A stretch of 64,000 nucleotides of DNA from Xanthomonas melonis (GCF_020783655.1 NZ_JAJGQH010000003.1:124001-188000); one strand, 5' to 3'. Counted from the stretch's first letter, positions 34,987 to 45,090 are shown. Notes: generated by a model from the letters alone, not told the origin. Translations and numbers: made by a program.

Positions 34987-35489
34987 GGAAAGATCTCCAT
35001 CAGGGGCTTCTCGTAGCGATGCTTGATCTCGGCGATCAAGGCATCGGGATCGTCCAGATGCAGCACATGCACCAGCAGGTATTTGCGGTCGTCCGACAAG
35101 GCCGCCGAGACGGTGCCGGGGGTGAGCGTGATCATGCTGGTCAGCGCGGCGATGCCGTGGATGTTGGCGATCTCCAGCGGTACCCAGATGAAACCCGGAT
35201 GGATACGCGATTCGGGTCCCAGGACCTGCATGGCCACCTTGATGTTGGAGCGCACGATATCGCCGGCGGCCACCAGCAGCATGCGCGGCACCGAGCGCAA
35301 CGAGCCGATGCGCGCGAATTCGCGGTCCAGCCGTGCAGCGAAAATAGGCACCACCACGCCGAGCAATGCGCCCAATACCCACTGCTGCGGGCCGAAGCTG
35401 TCGCTGAGCAGCAGCCAGAACACGAACACCGTCACGCTCAACGGTGCCGACGGAAAGATCCGGCGTCGCCATGACACACGGATGTTCAT
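34983..35489 (-). CDS. Mrp/Pha cation/proton antiporter subunit E
   Basis: A 168-residue subunit with two N-terminal TM helices (PLSVTVFVFWLLLSDSFG; WVLGALLGVVVPIFAARL) and a soluble C-terminal domain with GFIWVPLEIANIHGIAALTSMITLTPGTVSA, the MnhE/PhaE signature. Mrp complexes need all subunits to work. ATG at 35489 overlaps the D stop by four bases. Confidence 0.93.
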   Translation of the reverse strand: MNIRVSWRRRIFPSAPLSVTVFVFWLLLSDSFGPQQWVLGALLGVVVPIFAARLDREFARIGSLRSVPRMLLVAAGDIVRSNIKVAMQVLGPESRIHPGFIWVPLEIANIHGIAALTSMITLTPGTVSAALSDDRKYLLVHVLHLDDPDALIAEIKHRYEKPLMEIFP

Positions 35490-37030
35490 GGCGCCCTCCT
35501 TAGCGGCGCGCTGGCACGCACCTGATCCACATAGGCGCCGGGGTCGCGCAACTGCGCGCCGGCGGCATCGGTGTAGCGCATCAACGGGTCGGCCGCCACC
35601 GTCATCGCAACCAGCGCAGTGAGCAGTAACAACGTGGCGGCGGTCTCCACCGGGCGCATGCGGCCACGGCGCTGCGGTTGCAGTTCGGGCGTGTCTTCGG
35701 CCGCGACGGGCACCCGCCAGAACAGGCGCACGCCGGCACGGGTCAAGCCGATCACCACCAGCAGGCTGCCTCCCAGAATGGCGCCCCAGACCGGCCCGAC
35801 CAGACCCTCGGGGACGTGCTGCAGCAACGCGGCCTTGGCCAGGAAGCCGGACAAGGGCGGCAGCCCTGCCACCGCGATCGCGGCGATCAGGAACATCGTG
35901 CCGGGAATCGCACGTCCGGGCAGGGGAGCGATGACTTCCTTGCGATCGCTGGCGCTGCCACGGCGTCGCCGGATCAAGTCCGACACCATGAACAGCGCGG
36001 CCGCCACGAAGCTGCTGTGCGGCAGGTAGTACAGGCCCGCGCCGAGCGCGCGCGCATCGTCCAGCGAGAAGGCGATGAACAACGTCGCCGCCGAAAACAC
36101 CACCAGATACGACACCATCACCCGCAGGCGCGATGCCGCCATCACGCCGAAGGCGGCCATCAGCAGGGTCGCGATGCCCAGCCATAGCAGCGCATGCCGG
36201 CCAAATCCGTGCAACGCGCCAGCGCCGGCGCCGAACCACAGGCTGGAGATGCGCAAGGTCGCATACAGCCCCACCTTGGTCATGATCGCGAACAATGCCG
36301 CCACCGCCGCCGGAGCGCGCGAATAGGTTTCCGGCAGCCACAGATACAACGGCAGCAGTGCCGCCTTGCTGCAGAACACCACCAGCAACACTCCCAGCGT
36401 CGCCTTGGCCAGCGGCAGGTCCTGCGCCGGCAGCTCGGCGATGCGTTGCGACAGCTGCGCCATGTTGAGCGTGCCGAAGACGCCGAACAGCAGCCCCAGC
36501 GCGATCAGGAACAGCGTCGAGGCGCAGACGTTGAACACCACGTAATGCAGCCCCACGCGCATCTGCAGTCCGCGTCCGCCGCTGAGCAGCAGCCCGTACG
36601 AGGCGATCAGCATCACTTCGAAGAACACGAACAGGTTGAAGATATCGCCGGTCAGGAAGGCACCGTTCAAGCCCATCAGCTGGAACTGGAACAGCGCATG
36701 GAAATGCGGCGCGCGTCGGTCCCACCCGGCACAGGCATGCAGCAGGCACGCGGCCCCCAGCAGCAGCGTGGTCAGCAGCATCCACGCCGACAGGCGGTCG
36801 CCCATCAGCACGATGCCCAGCCGCGCCGGCCAGTTGCCCAGCAGATAGACCAGCACCTGGCCATCGGCCGCGCGCGCGAACAACGCGATCACCGCGATCG
36901 CCAGCAGCACCAGGCTGGTCCACGCCACGCTGCGCTGTACGCGCGGCCCATAGCGGCGGTGCTCGACGAACAGCGAGGCGCAGGCGCCCAGCATCGGGAT
37001 CAGGATCGGCAGGATCAGCAGATGATTCAT
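35486..37030 (-). CDS. Mrp/Pha cation/proton antiporter subunit D
   Basis: A 514-residue NuoN/MrpD-like subunit with about 14 TM helices. The proton-antiporter domain includes KAALLPLYLWLPETYSRAPAA with the conserved Lys and Pro near residue 220 and the LMAAFGVMAASRL pattern, equivalent to complex I antiporter-like subunits. It forms part of the ion-conducting membrane arm with MrpA. It starts 1 base after the C region and its stop overlaps the E start; the whole operon is one transcript by spacing. Confidence 0.95.
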   Translation of the reverse strand: MNHLLILPILIPMLGACASLFVEHRRYGPRVQRSVAWTSLVLLAIAVIALFARAADGQVLVYLLGNWPARLGIVLMGDRLSAWMLLTTLLLGAACLLHACAGWDRRAPHFHALFQFQLMGLNGAFLTGDIFNLFVFFEVMLIASYGLLLSGGRGLQMRVGLHYVVFNVCASTLFLIALGLLFGVFGTLNMAQLSQRIAELPAQDLPLAKATLGVLLVVFCSKAALLPLYLWLPETYSRAPAAVAALFAIMTKVGLYATLRISSLWFGAGAGALHGFGRHALLWLGIATLLMAAFGVMAASRLRVMVSYLVVFSAATLFIAFSLDDARALGAGLYYLPHSSFVAAALFMVSDLIRRRRGSASDRKEVIAPLPGRAIPGTMFLIAAIAVAGLPPLSGFLAKAALLQHVPEGLVGPVWGAILGGSLLVVIGLTRAGVRLFWRVPVAAEDTPELQPQRRGRMRPVETAATLLLLTALVAMTVAADPLMRYTDAAGAQLRDPGAYVDQVRASAPLRRAP

Positions 37031-37401
37031 CGCTGCGCCTCGCGCGTATCCACCCCGGTGGTCGCATCTTCATGCGCGTCCACATGATCGCTACCGTTGT
37101 CGCTGCGGCTGCGGATCGCCAGCACCAGGCTGACGGCGGTCATCGCGAATGCAATCACGATCGCGGTCAACACCAGCGCCTGCGGCAGCGGGTCGGTGTA
37201 ATGCTGCAGGTCCACCGGTACCCCATCGCGCAGCACCGGCGCCTGGCCGCTGCGCAACCGCCCGCCCGCGAAGATCAGCAGGTTGGTCGCATACGACAGG
37301 AAGGTCATCCCCAGGATCACGTCGAAGCTGCGCGCACGCAGCAGCAGATAGATCGCCAATGCGGTGAGGACGCCGATCGCGCTTGCCACTGCCAGTTCCA
37401 T
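37027..37401 (-). CDS. Mrp/Pha cation/proton antiporter subunit C
   Basis: A 124-residue NuoK-like protein with three TM helices (MELAVASAIGVLTALAIYLLL; FDVILGMTFLSYATNLLIF; LPQALVLTAIVIAFAMTAVSLVL). The hydrophilic C-terminal tail is longer than usual and ends with acidic/His residues (HVDAHEDATTGVD). Its start overlaps the A/B stop by one base (TGATG) and its own stop overlaps the D start. Confidence 0.93.
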   Translation of the reverse strand: MELAVASAIGVLTALAIYLLLRARSFDVILGMTFLSYATNLLIFAGGRLRSGQAPVLRDGVPVDLQHYTDPLPQALVLTAIVIAFAMTAVSLVLAIRSRSDNGSDHVDAHEDATTGVDTREAQR

Positions 37402-40229
37402 CAATGCTGCTCCGCGGTACGTGTCGAACGCCGGGCAGGATCGATCTCGCCGCGCTGCGAGGTGCGCGTGCGCGACGGTTTGATCGTGCCCATCATCGAC
37501 AGCATCAACATCGCCGCGCCGAATACCACCAGATACACGCCGATATCGAAGCCCAGCGCGCTGGCAAGTTCCAGCTCGCCCAGCAACGGCAACCCAACCG
37601 TGGCATGCCCGCTGCTCAGGAACGGCAGGCCGAACGCCAGCGCTCCCGCGCCGCTGAGCAGCGCACACAGCAGGCCGACACCGATCAGCCGGATATAGTC
37701 GAAGCCAAAGCGCGACTCCACCGACGCCGCGCCCTGGATCACGTACTGCATCAGCAACGGCACCGCCAGCACCAGGCCGGCAATGAAGCCGCCCCCCGGG
37801 GCGTTGTGGCCGCGCAGGAACAGGAACAACGAGACCGTCAGGGTCAGCGGGAACATGATCTGCGCCAGATCGGCCGGCACCGGCAGCCGGATCGCCGGAC
37901 CTGGCATGCTGCGCTCCGGCGCCATGCGCGAGCGCCGCAGCAGCGCATGCACCACCAGCCCGGCGATGGCGAACACGGTGATCTCGCCGAAGGTGTCGAA
38001 CCCGCGGAAATCCACCAGGATGACATTGACCACATTGCGCCCGTACGCCTCCGGCAGCGCGCGCTGCAGCATCTCGCCGGCCACGGTGGGGCTGGGTTGG
38101 GTCATCAGCGTGTACGACAGCGCGGCCAGGCCGGCGCCGGCGATCACCGCAAGGGCGACATCGCGCAGCTTGTGCAGCCGCGCCTTCTCGGGCAGCGAGC
38201 GCTCGGGCAGGTAGTTCATCGCCAGCAACATCAGCACCAGGGTCATCATCTCCACCAGCAGCTGGGTCAGCGCCAGATCCGGCGCCGACAGGAACACGAA
38301 GGTCAGGCTGACCGCCAGCCCGGTGCCGCCCAGGACCAGCACCGCCAGCAGGCGTTGCCGGTACAGGAACAGGCTGCCCAGCGCGCACGCGATCATCAGC
38401 AGCCACACCATCCAGCCCAGCAGCGGCATCGGCGCCGGCGCGGGCCAGACCGGCAGCGCGCCACCCTGCAGGAACGGCATCGACGCCACGACTACGGCAC
38501 TGAGCACCAGCAGCATCAGCATGCGCTGCAAGCTACCGTTGGTGACCGCATCGGTCATGCGCGTGGTGGAGGCGAACAGCGTGCGCAGATTCCAGTGGAA
38601 CAGCGCCTTGCCGGGCGACCGGTTCTCGATCGCGTGCAGGTCCAGCGTACGGCGCAAGGTCATGTACAGCAGCGTGCCGCCGACGATGCCGGCGATGCTC
38701 ATCGCCAGCGGCCAGTTGACGCCGTGCCACAGCGCCAGGCTGTAGTCGGGCAGCGCCTGGCCCAGGATGGCGGCGGCCCCGGCGCGCAGCACCGGCGCCA
38801 CCGTCCACGCCGGTATCACGCCTACCGCCACGCAGATCAGCACCAGCACTTCCACCGGAATCTTCATCCAGCGCGGCGGCTCGTGCGGCGTGGTGTCCAG
38901 ATCGCGCGGGCCGTCGCCGAAGAAGGTGTCGTGCACGAACCGCAGGCTATAGGCCACGCCCAGCAGACCGGCCAGCAGCGCGGCGATGCTGGCCAGCACA
39001 CGCATCGACTGCGGCGCGTCGGTTTCCAGCGCCACCGCGAAGAACATTTCCTTGGACAGGAATCCGTTGAGCAACGGAATCCCGGCCATCGCCAGTGAGG
39101 CGGTGATCGCCAGCGCACTGGTGAACGGCATCAGACGGCGCAGGTTGCCCAGCTTGCGCATATCGCGCGTGCCGGTTTCGTGGTCGATGATGCCCGCGGC
39201 CATGAACAGCGATGCCTTGAACACCGCGTGGTTGAGCAGATGGAACACGCCCGCCACCACCGCCATCGGCGTGGACAGCCCGAACAGCATCGTGATCAGG
39301 CCCAGGTGCGAGATGGTCGAGTAGGCCAGCACGCCCTTGAGATCGTGCTGGAAGATCGCGTACCACGCGCCCAGCAGCAGCGTGATCGCGCCGATGCCGG
39401 TCACCGTGTAGAAGAACAGGTCGGTCCCGGCCAGTGCCGGGTGCAGGCGCGCCAGCAGGAACACGCCGGCCTTCACCATCGTGGCCGAGTGCAGGTAGGC
39501 CGACACCGGCGTCGGCGCGGCCATCGCATGCGGCAACCAGAAGTGAAACGGAAACTGCGCGCTCTTGGTGAAGATACCCAGCAGCACCAGGCCCAGCGCA
39601 TACGGATACAAGGCGCTGGCACGGAGCGTATCGCCAGCGGCCAGCACCGCATCCAGCTGAAAGCTGCCCACGATACGGCCGATCATCAGCACGCCACCCA
39701 GTAACGCGAGCCCGCCGCCGGCAGTCAGCACGAAGGCCATGCGCGCGCCGTCGCGCGCATCCCTGCGATGCGACCAGAAGCCGATCAGCAGGAACGAGCT
39801 GATGCTGGTGAGTTCCCAGAACACCATCAACAGCAGCAGATTGCCGGACAACACCATGCCGAGCATCGCGCCCATGAACAGCAGCAGATAGGCGAAGAAG
39901 CGCAAGGCGCTGTCGCGCGCGCTCAGGTAGTAGTGCGCATACATCACCACCAATGCGCCGATGCCAAGCACCAGCAGCGCAAACATCCATGCAAGCCCGT
40001 CCATCCGCAACGAGAACCACAGGCCGATCTGCGGCAGCCACGCATGTTCGCTGGCGACGATCTCGCCACGCAGCACCGCAGGCGTCAGCCAGGCCAGCAC
40101 CAGCAACCCGGCCACCGGTGCGGCCGCCGCCACCCATGCGGTGATCGCGCGTGACGTGCGCCAGAGAAGCGCAACGGCCGCCGCCATCAGGAAGGGCAGG
40201 CCGAGCAGGATTTCCAACGGAAAAGGCAT
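37401..40229 (-). CDS. Mrp/Pha cation/proton antiporter, fused subunits A and B
   Basis: A 942-residue membrane protein. Residues 1 to about 770 are MrpA-like (NuoL-like antiporter domain with KSAQFPFHFWLPHAMAAPTPVSA near residue 225 and the MnhA C-terminal extension); the final ~150 residues are MnhB-like (LFLFLRGHNAPGGGFIAGLV). This A-B fusion is the PhaAB type of the Pha-like systems. It is the first gene of the operon and should be preceded by its promoter in the ~170 bp divergent spacer before the epimerase gene. Confidence 0.95.
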   Translation of the reverse strand: MPFPLEILLGLPFLMAAAVALLWRTSRAITAWVAAAAPVAGLLVLAWLTPAVLRGEIVASEHAWLPQIGLWFSLRMDGLAWMFALLVLGIGALVVMYAHYYLSARDSALRFFAYLLLFMGAMLGMVLSGNLLLLMVFWELTSISSFLLIGFWSHRRDARDGARMAFVLTAGGGLALLGGVLMIGRIVGSFQLDAVLAAGDTLRASALYPYALGLVLLGIFTKSAQFPFHFWLPHAMAAPTPVSAYLHSATMVKAGVFLLARLHPALAGTDLFFYTVTGIGAITLLLGAWYAIFQHDLKGVLAYSTISHLGLITMLFGLSTPMAVVAGVFHLLNHAVFKASLFMAAGIIDHETGTRDMRKLGNLRRLMPFTSALAITASLAMAGIPLLNGFLSKEMFFAVALETDAPQSMRVLASIAALLAGLLGVAYSLRFVHDTFFGDGPRDLDTTPHEPPRWMKIPVEVLVLICVAVGVIPAWTVAPVLRAGAAAILGQALPDYSLALWHGVNWPLAMSIAGIVGGTLLYMTLRRTLDLHAIENRSPGKALFHWNLRTLFASTTRMTDAVTNGSLQRMLMLLVLSAVVVASMPFLQGGALPVWPAPAPMPLLGWMVWLLMIACALGSLFLYRQRLLAVLVLGGTGLAVSLTFVFLSAPDLALTQLLVEMMTLVLMLLAMNYLPERSLPEKARLHKLRDVALAVIAGAGLAALSYTLMTQPSPTVAGEMLQRALPEAYGRNVVNVILVDFRGFDTFGEITVFAIAGLVVHALLRRSRMAPERSMPGPAIRLPVPADLAQIMFPLTLTVSLFLFLRGHNAPGGGFIAGLVLAVPLLMQYVIQGAASVESRFGFDYIRLIGVGLLCALLSGAGALAFGLPFLSSGHATVGLPLLGELELASALGFDIGVYLVVFGAAMLMLSMMGTIKPSRTRTSQRGEIDPARRSTRTAEQH

Positions 40230-40398
40230 GCAGGGAACACGAGATTCGCGAGCAGGCCGTCGAGTTTAACAAAGCGTTGATTGACGCTGGCGTCAACGCG
40301 GCGCGGCGCAGAGCAGTCGAGCGGTGGCTGCGGCGTGCTGCGCGCCAGCGCGGTGGACTCGGTATGCTGTTCTCACCGCCGCCACCTTCGCTGCCCCT

Positions 40399-41301
40399 GT
40401 GACCGCTGCCGATCCTGCTCCGTCCGCCGCCGTATCCGCGCCCCGCGCCCTGGTGTTCGGCGGTAGCGGCCAGATCGGCGAACGCCTGCTGACCCGGCTG
40501 CTGAGTCGCGGCTGGCAGGTCACGGCGTGGTCACGTCAACCGCGCGCGACGCGGACGGGGCTGATCTGGAGACAAGGCGACCTGGCGATGCCTGCGGCAG
40601 CAGGTGAGACGTTCGAGGCCATCTTCAGCTGCGGGCCACTGGATCATTTTTCACGCTGGTACGCCGAAAACCCGGTGGTCGCCGCGCGCATCGTCGCCTT
40701 CGGCTCCACCAGCGTCGAGGTCAAGGAACATTCCAGCGATCCGGCCGAGCGCGACGTGGCCCAGCGCCTGGCCATTGCCGAGCAAGCGCTGTTCTCCGCG
40801 GCGCAGGCGCGCGGCTGCGCCGCCACCGTGCTGCGCCCAACACTGGTCTACGGTGCCGGGCGCGACAAGACGCTGACCCAGATCGCCGGGCTTGCCCAGC
40901 GCACCGGCGCCTTCCTGCTGCCCGCCAACGCCACCGGCCTGCGCCAGCCGGTGCATGTGGACGACCTGGCCAATGCCGCACTGGCCGTACTCGGGCAGGT
41001 GGCCACGCAGCAACGCAGCTATGCCGTGGGTGGTGGCGAAGTACTGGCCTACACGCAGATGGTGGAGCGGGTACTCGCCGCACTGCCACGACCGGCGCGC
41101 CTGTATCAGGTGCCGCCGAGCCTGTTCGGCCTTGCGCTGACCGCTGCCCATCGAATGGGACGCCTGCGCGGCATGAACGCGGCGGCGCTGCAGCGCATGC
41201 GCGATGACCTGGTATTCGATCTGGAACCGGCGCGCCGCGATTTCGGTTATGCGCCACGCGCGTTCCGGCCGCTGCCGGAAGAGCTTGGCATCGGCGACTG
41301 A
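40399..41301 (+). CDS. NAD-dependent epimerase/dehydratase family protein
   Basis: About 300 residues: N-terminal Rossmann loop VFGGSGQIGERLL (GGxGxIG), then substrate-domain segments VLRPTLVYGAG and VHVDDLANAALAVL as in nucleotide-sugar epimerases. The usual YxxxK active site is not evident: the region after the FGSTSVEVK strand has AERDVAQRLAIAEQ in its place. The chosen GTG at 40399 gives a short Ala-rich N-terminus; an earlier in-frame GTG at 40324 adds an unlikely 25 residues, and the ribosome site is weak at both. The substrate is unknown. Confidence 0.75.
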   Translation: MTAADPAPSAAVSAPRALVFGGSGQIGERLLTRLLSRGWQVTAWSRQPRATRTGLIWRQGDLAMPAAAGETFEAIFSCGPLDHFSRWYAENPVVAARIVAFGSTSVEVKEHSSDPAERDVAQRLAIAEQALFSAAQARGCAATVLRPTLVYGAGRDKTLTQIAGLAQRTGAFLLPANATGLRQPVHVDDLANAALAVLGQVATQQRSYAVGGGEVLAYTQMVERVLAALPRPARLYQVPPSLFGLALTAAHRMGRLRGMNAAALQRMRDDLVFDLEPARRDFGYAPRAFRPLPEELGIGD

Positions 41302-41468
41302 GCGTGGCCGACAGAACGTAGCGAGCAGTCGCTCCACGGGCGTGGAAGGCGCGCGCAGAACCGGAGGCAGCGCGCAGTAGCGACGATTCCAGGCGCCGGC
41401 TGGAATCAGCTGGCGGTGAGTGCAGCCGTTCTATCGATTGTCCAAGCGGCCGGCAGACTGCCACTGCC

Positions 41469-41954
41469 TCAGTAACGCCAGCCCAGTTGGCGATAGAGCT
41501 TGGCCAGTACCCAGATCGGCCCGATCAGCAGATAGGTCAGGTCGGTGAGAAAGCTCGGTTTGCGCCCTTCGATCTTGTGCCCCACGAACTGTGCGATCCA
41601 CGCCAGCACGAAGACCGCCAGGCCTGTGGCGAACAGGCCGTCGAGCCCGATCCTGCTCTCGACCAGCCGGCACAGGCAGCCGAAGAAGAAGAAGATCCCC
41701 AACATGCCCAGACCCAGCGGGCGCGACAGCCGGTTGTAGTAGGACCATGCCGCGAACATCGTCAGCGCTGCCCAGACCCCGCTGGTGAACCAGGTACCGC
41801 CGACCGGAATGCACCACAGCAGGGCCACCACCGACCACAGGATGGCCGGCACCGCCAGCACATGGATCTGCTGGTTGGTGGCATTGCGGTGGTCGTCGGA
41901 ATAGCTGGCGAAATAACGGTCGATCGGTCGCGCGGTCGTAGTGCGTTCGGTCAT
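41469..41954 (-). CDS. Mpo1/DUF962-family membrane protein
   Basis: A 161-residue protein with four TM segments. It opens with FASYSDDHRNATNQQIHVLAVPAILWS, the DUF962 motif: the conserved HxxxxN..H pattern in yeast Mpo1, an iron-dependent enzyme for 2-hydroxy fatty acid alpha-oxidation, and in bacterial homologues. Histidines near residues 25 and 34 and the C-terminal HKIEGRKPSFLTD may bind metal. ATG at 41954 starts MTERTTTARPID; an upstream in-frame start at 42011 adds 19 unlikely residues. It converges with the epimerase gene. Confidence 0.88.
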   Translation of the reverse strand: MTERTTTARPIDRYFASYSDDHRNATNQQIHVLAVPAILWSVVALLWCIPVGGTWFTSGVWAALTMFAAWSYYNRLSRPLGLGMLGIFFFFGCLCRLVESRIGLDGLFATGLAVFVLAWIAQFVGHKIEGRKPSFLTDLTYLLIGPIWVLAKLYRQLGWRY

Positions 41955-42063
41955 GTTCCCTCCCAGGAATGACCCAAGCATACGCGTGCGCACCGCTGCA
42001 GTGGTGCGCACGCATCAGCGCTGCCCTGCCGTGCCGTCGGTGGGCGGCACGGCACCGATGCGG

Positions 42064-43659
42064 TCAGTTGACCGACACCGCGCTCCAGGCGGCCGCCACG
42101 GCGCGGTACTGCGTGGAGCTGCTGCCATACAGGTCGGTGGCCGCACTCAGCGTGGCCCGGCGCGCGGCTGCATAGTTGGTGGACGAGGTCATGTAGACCG
42201 TGAGCGCGCGGTACCAGATGCGGCTGGCGGCGGCACGGCCGATCGCGGTCAACGCGGTATTGCCATTGCAGACCAGCCCGGCCGGTGTCAGGTTGTAGCT
42301 GGTGCCCGCACCGAAACCGCTCGGCACTACTGCACCTTCGGCCAGCAGATAGTAGAAATGGTTCGCCACGCCGGAGCTGTAATGCACATCGATCGAGCCC
42401 AGGTTGCTGCGATAGCAGTCCGGCGAATCGCCATCCAGGCTGGGCTTGAACATGTAGCGTAGCGCCAGCGTCCCGCTGCTGTTGCCGGCGATGAGTTTTT
42501 CACCGATCAGATAGTTGCCCGGCTGCGCGCTGTTGTTGGCGGAAAACTCCACCATCGCGCCCATGATGTCGGAGGTGGCCTCGTTCAAGCCGCCCGATTC
42601 GCCCGCATACACCAGCCGCGCCGAGCGACTGGTCACGCCGTGGGTCATCTCGTGGCCGGCAACGTCCACCGAGACCAGTGGCGTGAACGTGCTGCCGTCG
42701 CCATCACCGAAGGTCATGCAGAAACAGCTGTCGGACCAGAAGGCGTTGTTGTAGCGGTTGCCGTAGTGCACGCGGCTGCGCGCACCGCGCCCATCGTTGG
42801 CGATGCCGCTACGCGCGTGGATGTTCTTGAAGTAATCCCAGGTCAGCGAGACGCCGTAGTGCGCATCCACCGCCACCGTGGCGGCGTCGCTGTTGGCACC
42901 GTTGCCCCAGGCGTTGTCGGCATCGGTCAGCAGCGTGCCGTTGCCGGAGGTGCCGTTGCGCATGGTATAGGTCGCACCGCCACCGCGACCGAGATCGGTC
43001 AGCTCGAATCCACTGCTGCACCGCGTGCTGGCCAGCGGTACGCTGCCCGCGTACAGGGCGCGCCCGCTACCGGCTGCGGCGGTGCCGCCCGCGCACGCGG
43101 TATGCACCGTATCCCAGGACTCGAGAATGCGCCGATCCACCGCATCGACGATGTAATGCATTTCGGTCGGCGTCTGGTCCGGCTTGATGCCGCTGTAGAC
43201 CACATCGTAGACCAGGCGTGGCGCTCCCTGGCGCGCATAGATCGCCAGGCTGGCACGCGGTGCTGCGTCCTGCGCCACGTCGAATTGCGCAGAGGCCACG
43301 CGTAACGCAGTGGCGGCATCGATCCCGGGTACGAGGCTGGGGCGCAACGACGTATCCAGGGTCTGGCTCAGCTGCCGCATCACCCCGCGGCGCGAATGCA
43401 CCACCACATCGCCGCCGATCACCGGCAGGCCCTGGTAGGTACGATCGAAACGCACATGCTCGCTGCCATCGGCATCGACGATGCTGTCGCGCGCGATGAA
43501 GACATCGGCAGGTGCACGATTGGCCAGGGCCGAGGCGGTGTTGCCCAGCAAGCCCTGCGCACGCGAGACCGCCGCGTTGGCAGACAGATCCGCCGCAGTG
43601 GCGGCAGCAGAAAACGACAGCGCGCAGCAGATGGCCGCGCCCAACAGATGGAATTGCAT
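42064..43659 (-). CDS. M4 family neutral metalloprotease (thermolysin-like)
   Basis: A 531-residue exported preproprotease: signal peptide to about residue 22, an FTP/PepSY-type propeptide (about 45-190, with GSEHVRFDRTYQGLPV), then the M4 catalytic domain. The zinc site is intact: His336-Glu-Met-Thr-His340 (HEMTH), and the third ligand Glu in GGLNEATSDIMG about 20 residues later. The C-terminal alpha-helical M4 domain follows with GIDVHYSSGVANHFYYL. It is probably secreted by the type II pathway, as plant-associated relatives do, but the sequence does not prove it. Confidence 0.92.
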   Translation of the reverse strand: MQFHLLGAAICCALSFSAAATAADLSANAAVSRAQGLLGNTASALANRAPADVFIARDSIVDADGSEHVRFDRTYQGLPVIGGDVVVHSRRGVMRQLSQTLDTSLRPSLVPGIDAATALRVASAQFDVAQDAAPRASLAIYARQGAPRLVYDVVYSGIKPDQTPTEMHYIVDAVDRRILESWDTVHTACAGGTAAAGSGRALYAGSVPLASTRCSSGFELTDLGRGGGATYTMRNGTSGNGTLLTDADNAWGNGANSDAATVAVDAHYGVSLTWDYFKNIHARSGIANDGRGARSRVHYGNRYNNAFWSDSCFCMTFGDGDGSTFTPLVSVDVAGHEMTHGVTSRSARLVYAGESGGLNEATSDIMGAMVEFSANNSAQPGNYLIGEKLIAGNSSGTLALRYMFKPSLDGDSPDCYRSNLGSIDVHYSSGVANHFYYLLAEGAVVPSGFGAGTSYNLTPAGLVCNGNTALTAIGRAAASRIWYRALTVYMTSSTNYAAARRATLSAATDLYGSSSTQYRAVAAAWSAVSVN

Positions 43660-43980
43660 GACGACTCTCTCCCAGAACGTGCAATGCAAGAAGCCGGCGG
43701 GATACCACACCAGCGCCGGTCGCGATCGGCAGCAGCTGCCGGCAGACAAGCTGGCACACTCCAGAACGGGGAAGTAGTAAAAGTTACAGCCGTCTTACGA
43801 TCTGTGCGCACGGCCACCTTGTGCTGCGGAAGCCCATCGCAGAGCGGGCAGGTTTGCGCGCCACGGCGGCGGGCAAATACATCGTTATCTGTACCGCTAG
43901 CAGCTGCACACCCGGCGCGGCGCCTACCCGCAGCGATTGGTCCGGGGCAGCCTGCCGTGCGCGCAACATCAGGGAGTGGT
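43660..43980. other. Intergenic region, no gene seen
   Basis: About 320 bases upstream of the protease start and downstream of purC. No coding signal was recognised. It should hold the protease promoter and ends at the purC terminator. Confidence 0.4.
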
Positions 43981-44011
43981 AAAAAAAAACCGGCCAGAGG
44001 ACTGACCGGCT
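43981..44011 (-). terminator. Rho-independent terminator, downstream of purC
   Basis: On the minus strand a GC-rich stem, GCCGGTCAG / CTGGCCGG with one mismatch and a 4-base loop, is followed by nine Ts (43989-43981). It lies about 150 bp after the purC stop and is the first terminator-like signal on that strand. Confidence 0.7.
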
Positions 44012-44163
44012 TTCATCATCACTTTGCTGCGGCGTCAGCGGCCGCCGATGGCGACCTTCTGCTGTTGGTCCTGCATTTGTTGCTGTTGCGTCTGACCGGC
44101 GAGCAGTCATGACAGCGTCAGCGTCATGCGACGCCGTATCTCTTTACATCGGGCGCCACCCCA

Positions 44164-45090
44164 TCAATCGACCGAAATACCAGCCAGCCGTTGCAGTGCT
44201 TCGGCATACTTCGCACGCGTGCGATCGATCACTTGCGCTGGCAGGCTGGGGCCTGGCGCGGTCTTGCCCCAGTCCAGGGTCTCCAGATAGTCGCGCACGA
44301 ATTGCTTGTCGTAGCTCGGCGGGCTGGTGCCCAGTTCGTATTGATCGGCCGGCCAGTAGCGCGACGAATCCGGCGTCAGCATCTCGTCCATGATGTAGAG
44401 ACGACCATCGGCGTCGGTGCCGAATTCGAACTTGGTGTCAGCCAGCAGGATGCCGCGTTCGGCGGCGAAGTCCGCCGCGAAACGGTAGATGCGCAAGGTG
44501 GCATCGCGCACGCGCTCGGCCAGCTCGGCGCCGACGGTCCTGACCATCGCATCGAAGTCGATGTTCTCGTCATGGTCGCCGACGGCGGCCTTGGTGGACG
44601 GGGTAAAGATCGGTTCGGGCAGTTTCTCGGCCTGGCGCAGGCCGTCGGGCAGTTCGATACCGCTGATCTTGCCGGTACGCTGGTAATCCTTCCAGCCGCT
44701 GCCGATCAGATAGCCGCGGGCGATCGCTTCCACCGGCACCGGCTTGAGCTTGCGCGTCACCACCGCACGTCTGGCGTACAGCGCCGGGTCCACGCCGTCG
44801 GGCAGCACCTGCTCCACGCCAATGTCGACCAGATGATTGGGCATCAGGTGTTCGGTCTTGTGGAACCAGAAGTTGGAGACCTGGCAGAGCATTTCGCCCT
44901 TGCCGGGAATCGGATCCGGCAGCACCACGTCGAACGCCGACAGGCGGTCGGTGGCCACCATCAACAGGTAGTCGCCCGGCGGAGCATCCGCGGGCAGACG
45001 GTCGCGCGGGATATCGAAGACATCGCGGACCTTGCCACGGTGACGCAACGGCAGGCCGGGCAGATCGGATTGCAACAGCGTGGTCGACAC
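44164..45090 (-). CDS. purC: Phosphoribosylaminoimidazole-succinocarboxamide (SAICAR) synthase
   Basis: A 308-residue ATP-dependent enzyme of purine synthesis that joins CAIR and aspartate. Conserved stretches include the N-terminal [12 protein letters not shown] region with the ATP-binding loop, [15 protein letters not shown], and [11 protein letters not shown] with EML further on. Length is typical of the long bacterial form. The start is GTG at 45090: an AGGAG sits 5 bases upstream, and the chain begins VSTTLLQSD, while earlier in-frame starts are unsupported. It is monocistronic on the minus strand and ends at a terminator about 150 bp downstream. Confidence 0.95.
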   Translation of the reverse strand: MSTTLLQSDLPGLPLRHRGKVRDVFDIPRDRLPADAPPGDYLLMVATDRLSAFDVVLPDPIPGKGEMLCQVSNFWFHKTEHLMPNHLVDIGVEQVLPDGVDPALYARRAVVTRKLKPVPVEAIARGYLIGSGWKDYQRTGKISGIELPDGLRQAEKLPEPIFTPSTKAAVGDHDENIDFDAMVRTVGAELAERVRDATLRIYRFAADFAAERGILLADTKFEFGTDADGRLYIMDEMLTPDSSRYWPADQYELGTSPPSYDKQFVRDYLETLDWGKTAPGPSLPAQVIDRTRAKYAEALQRLAGISVD

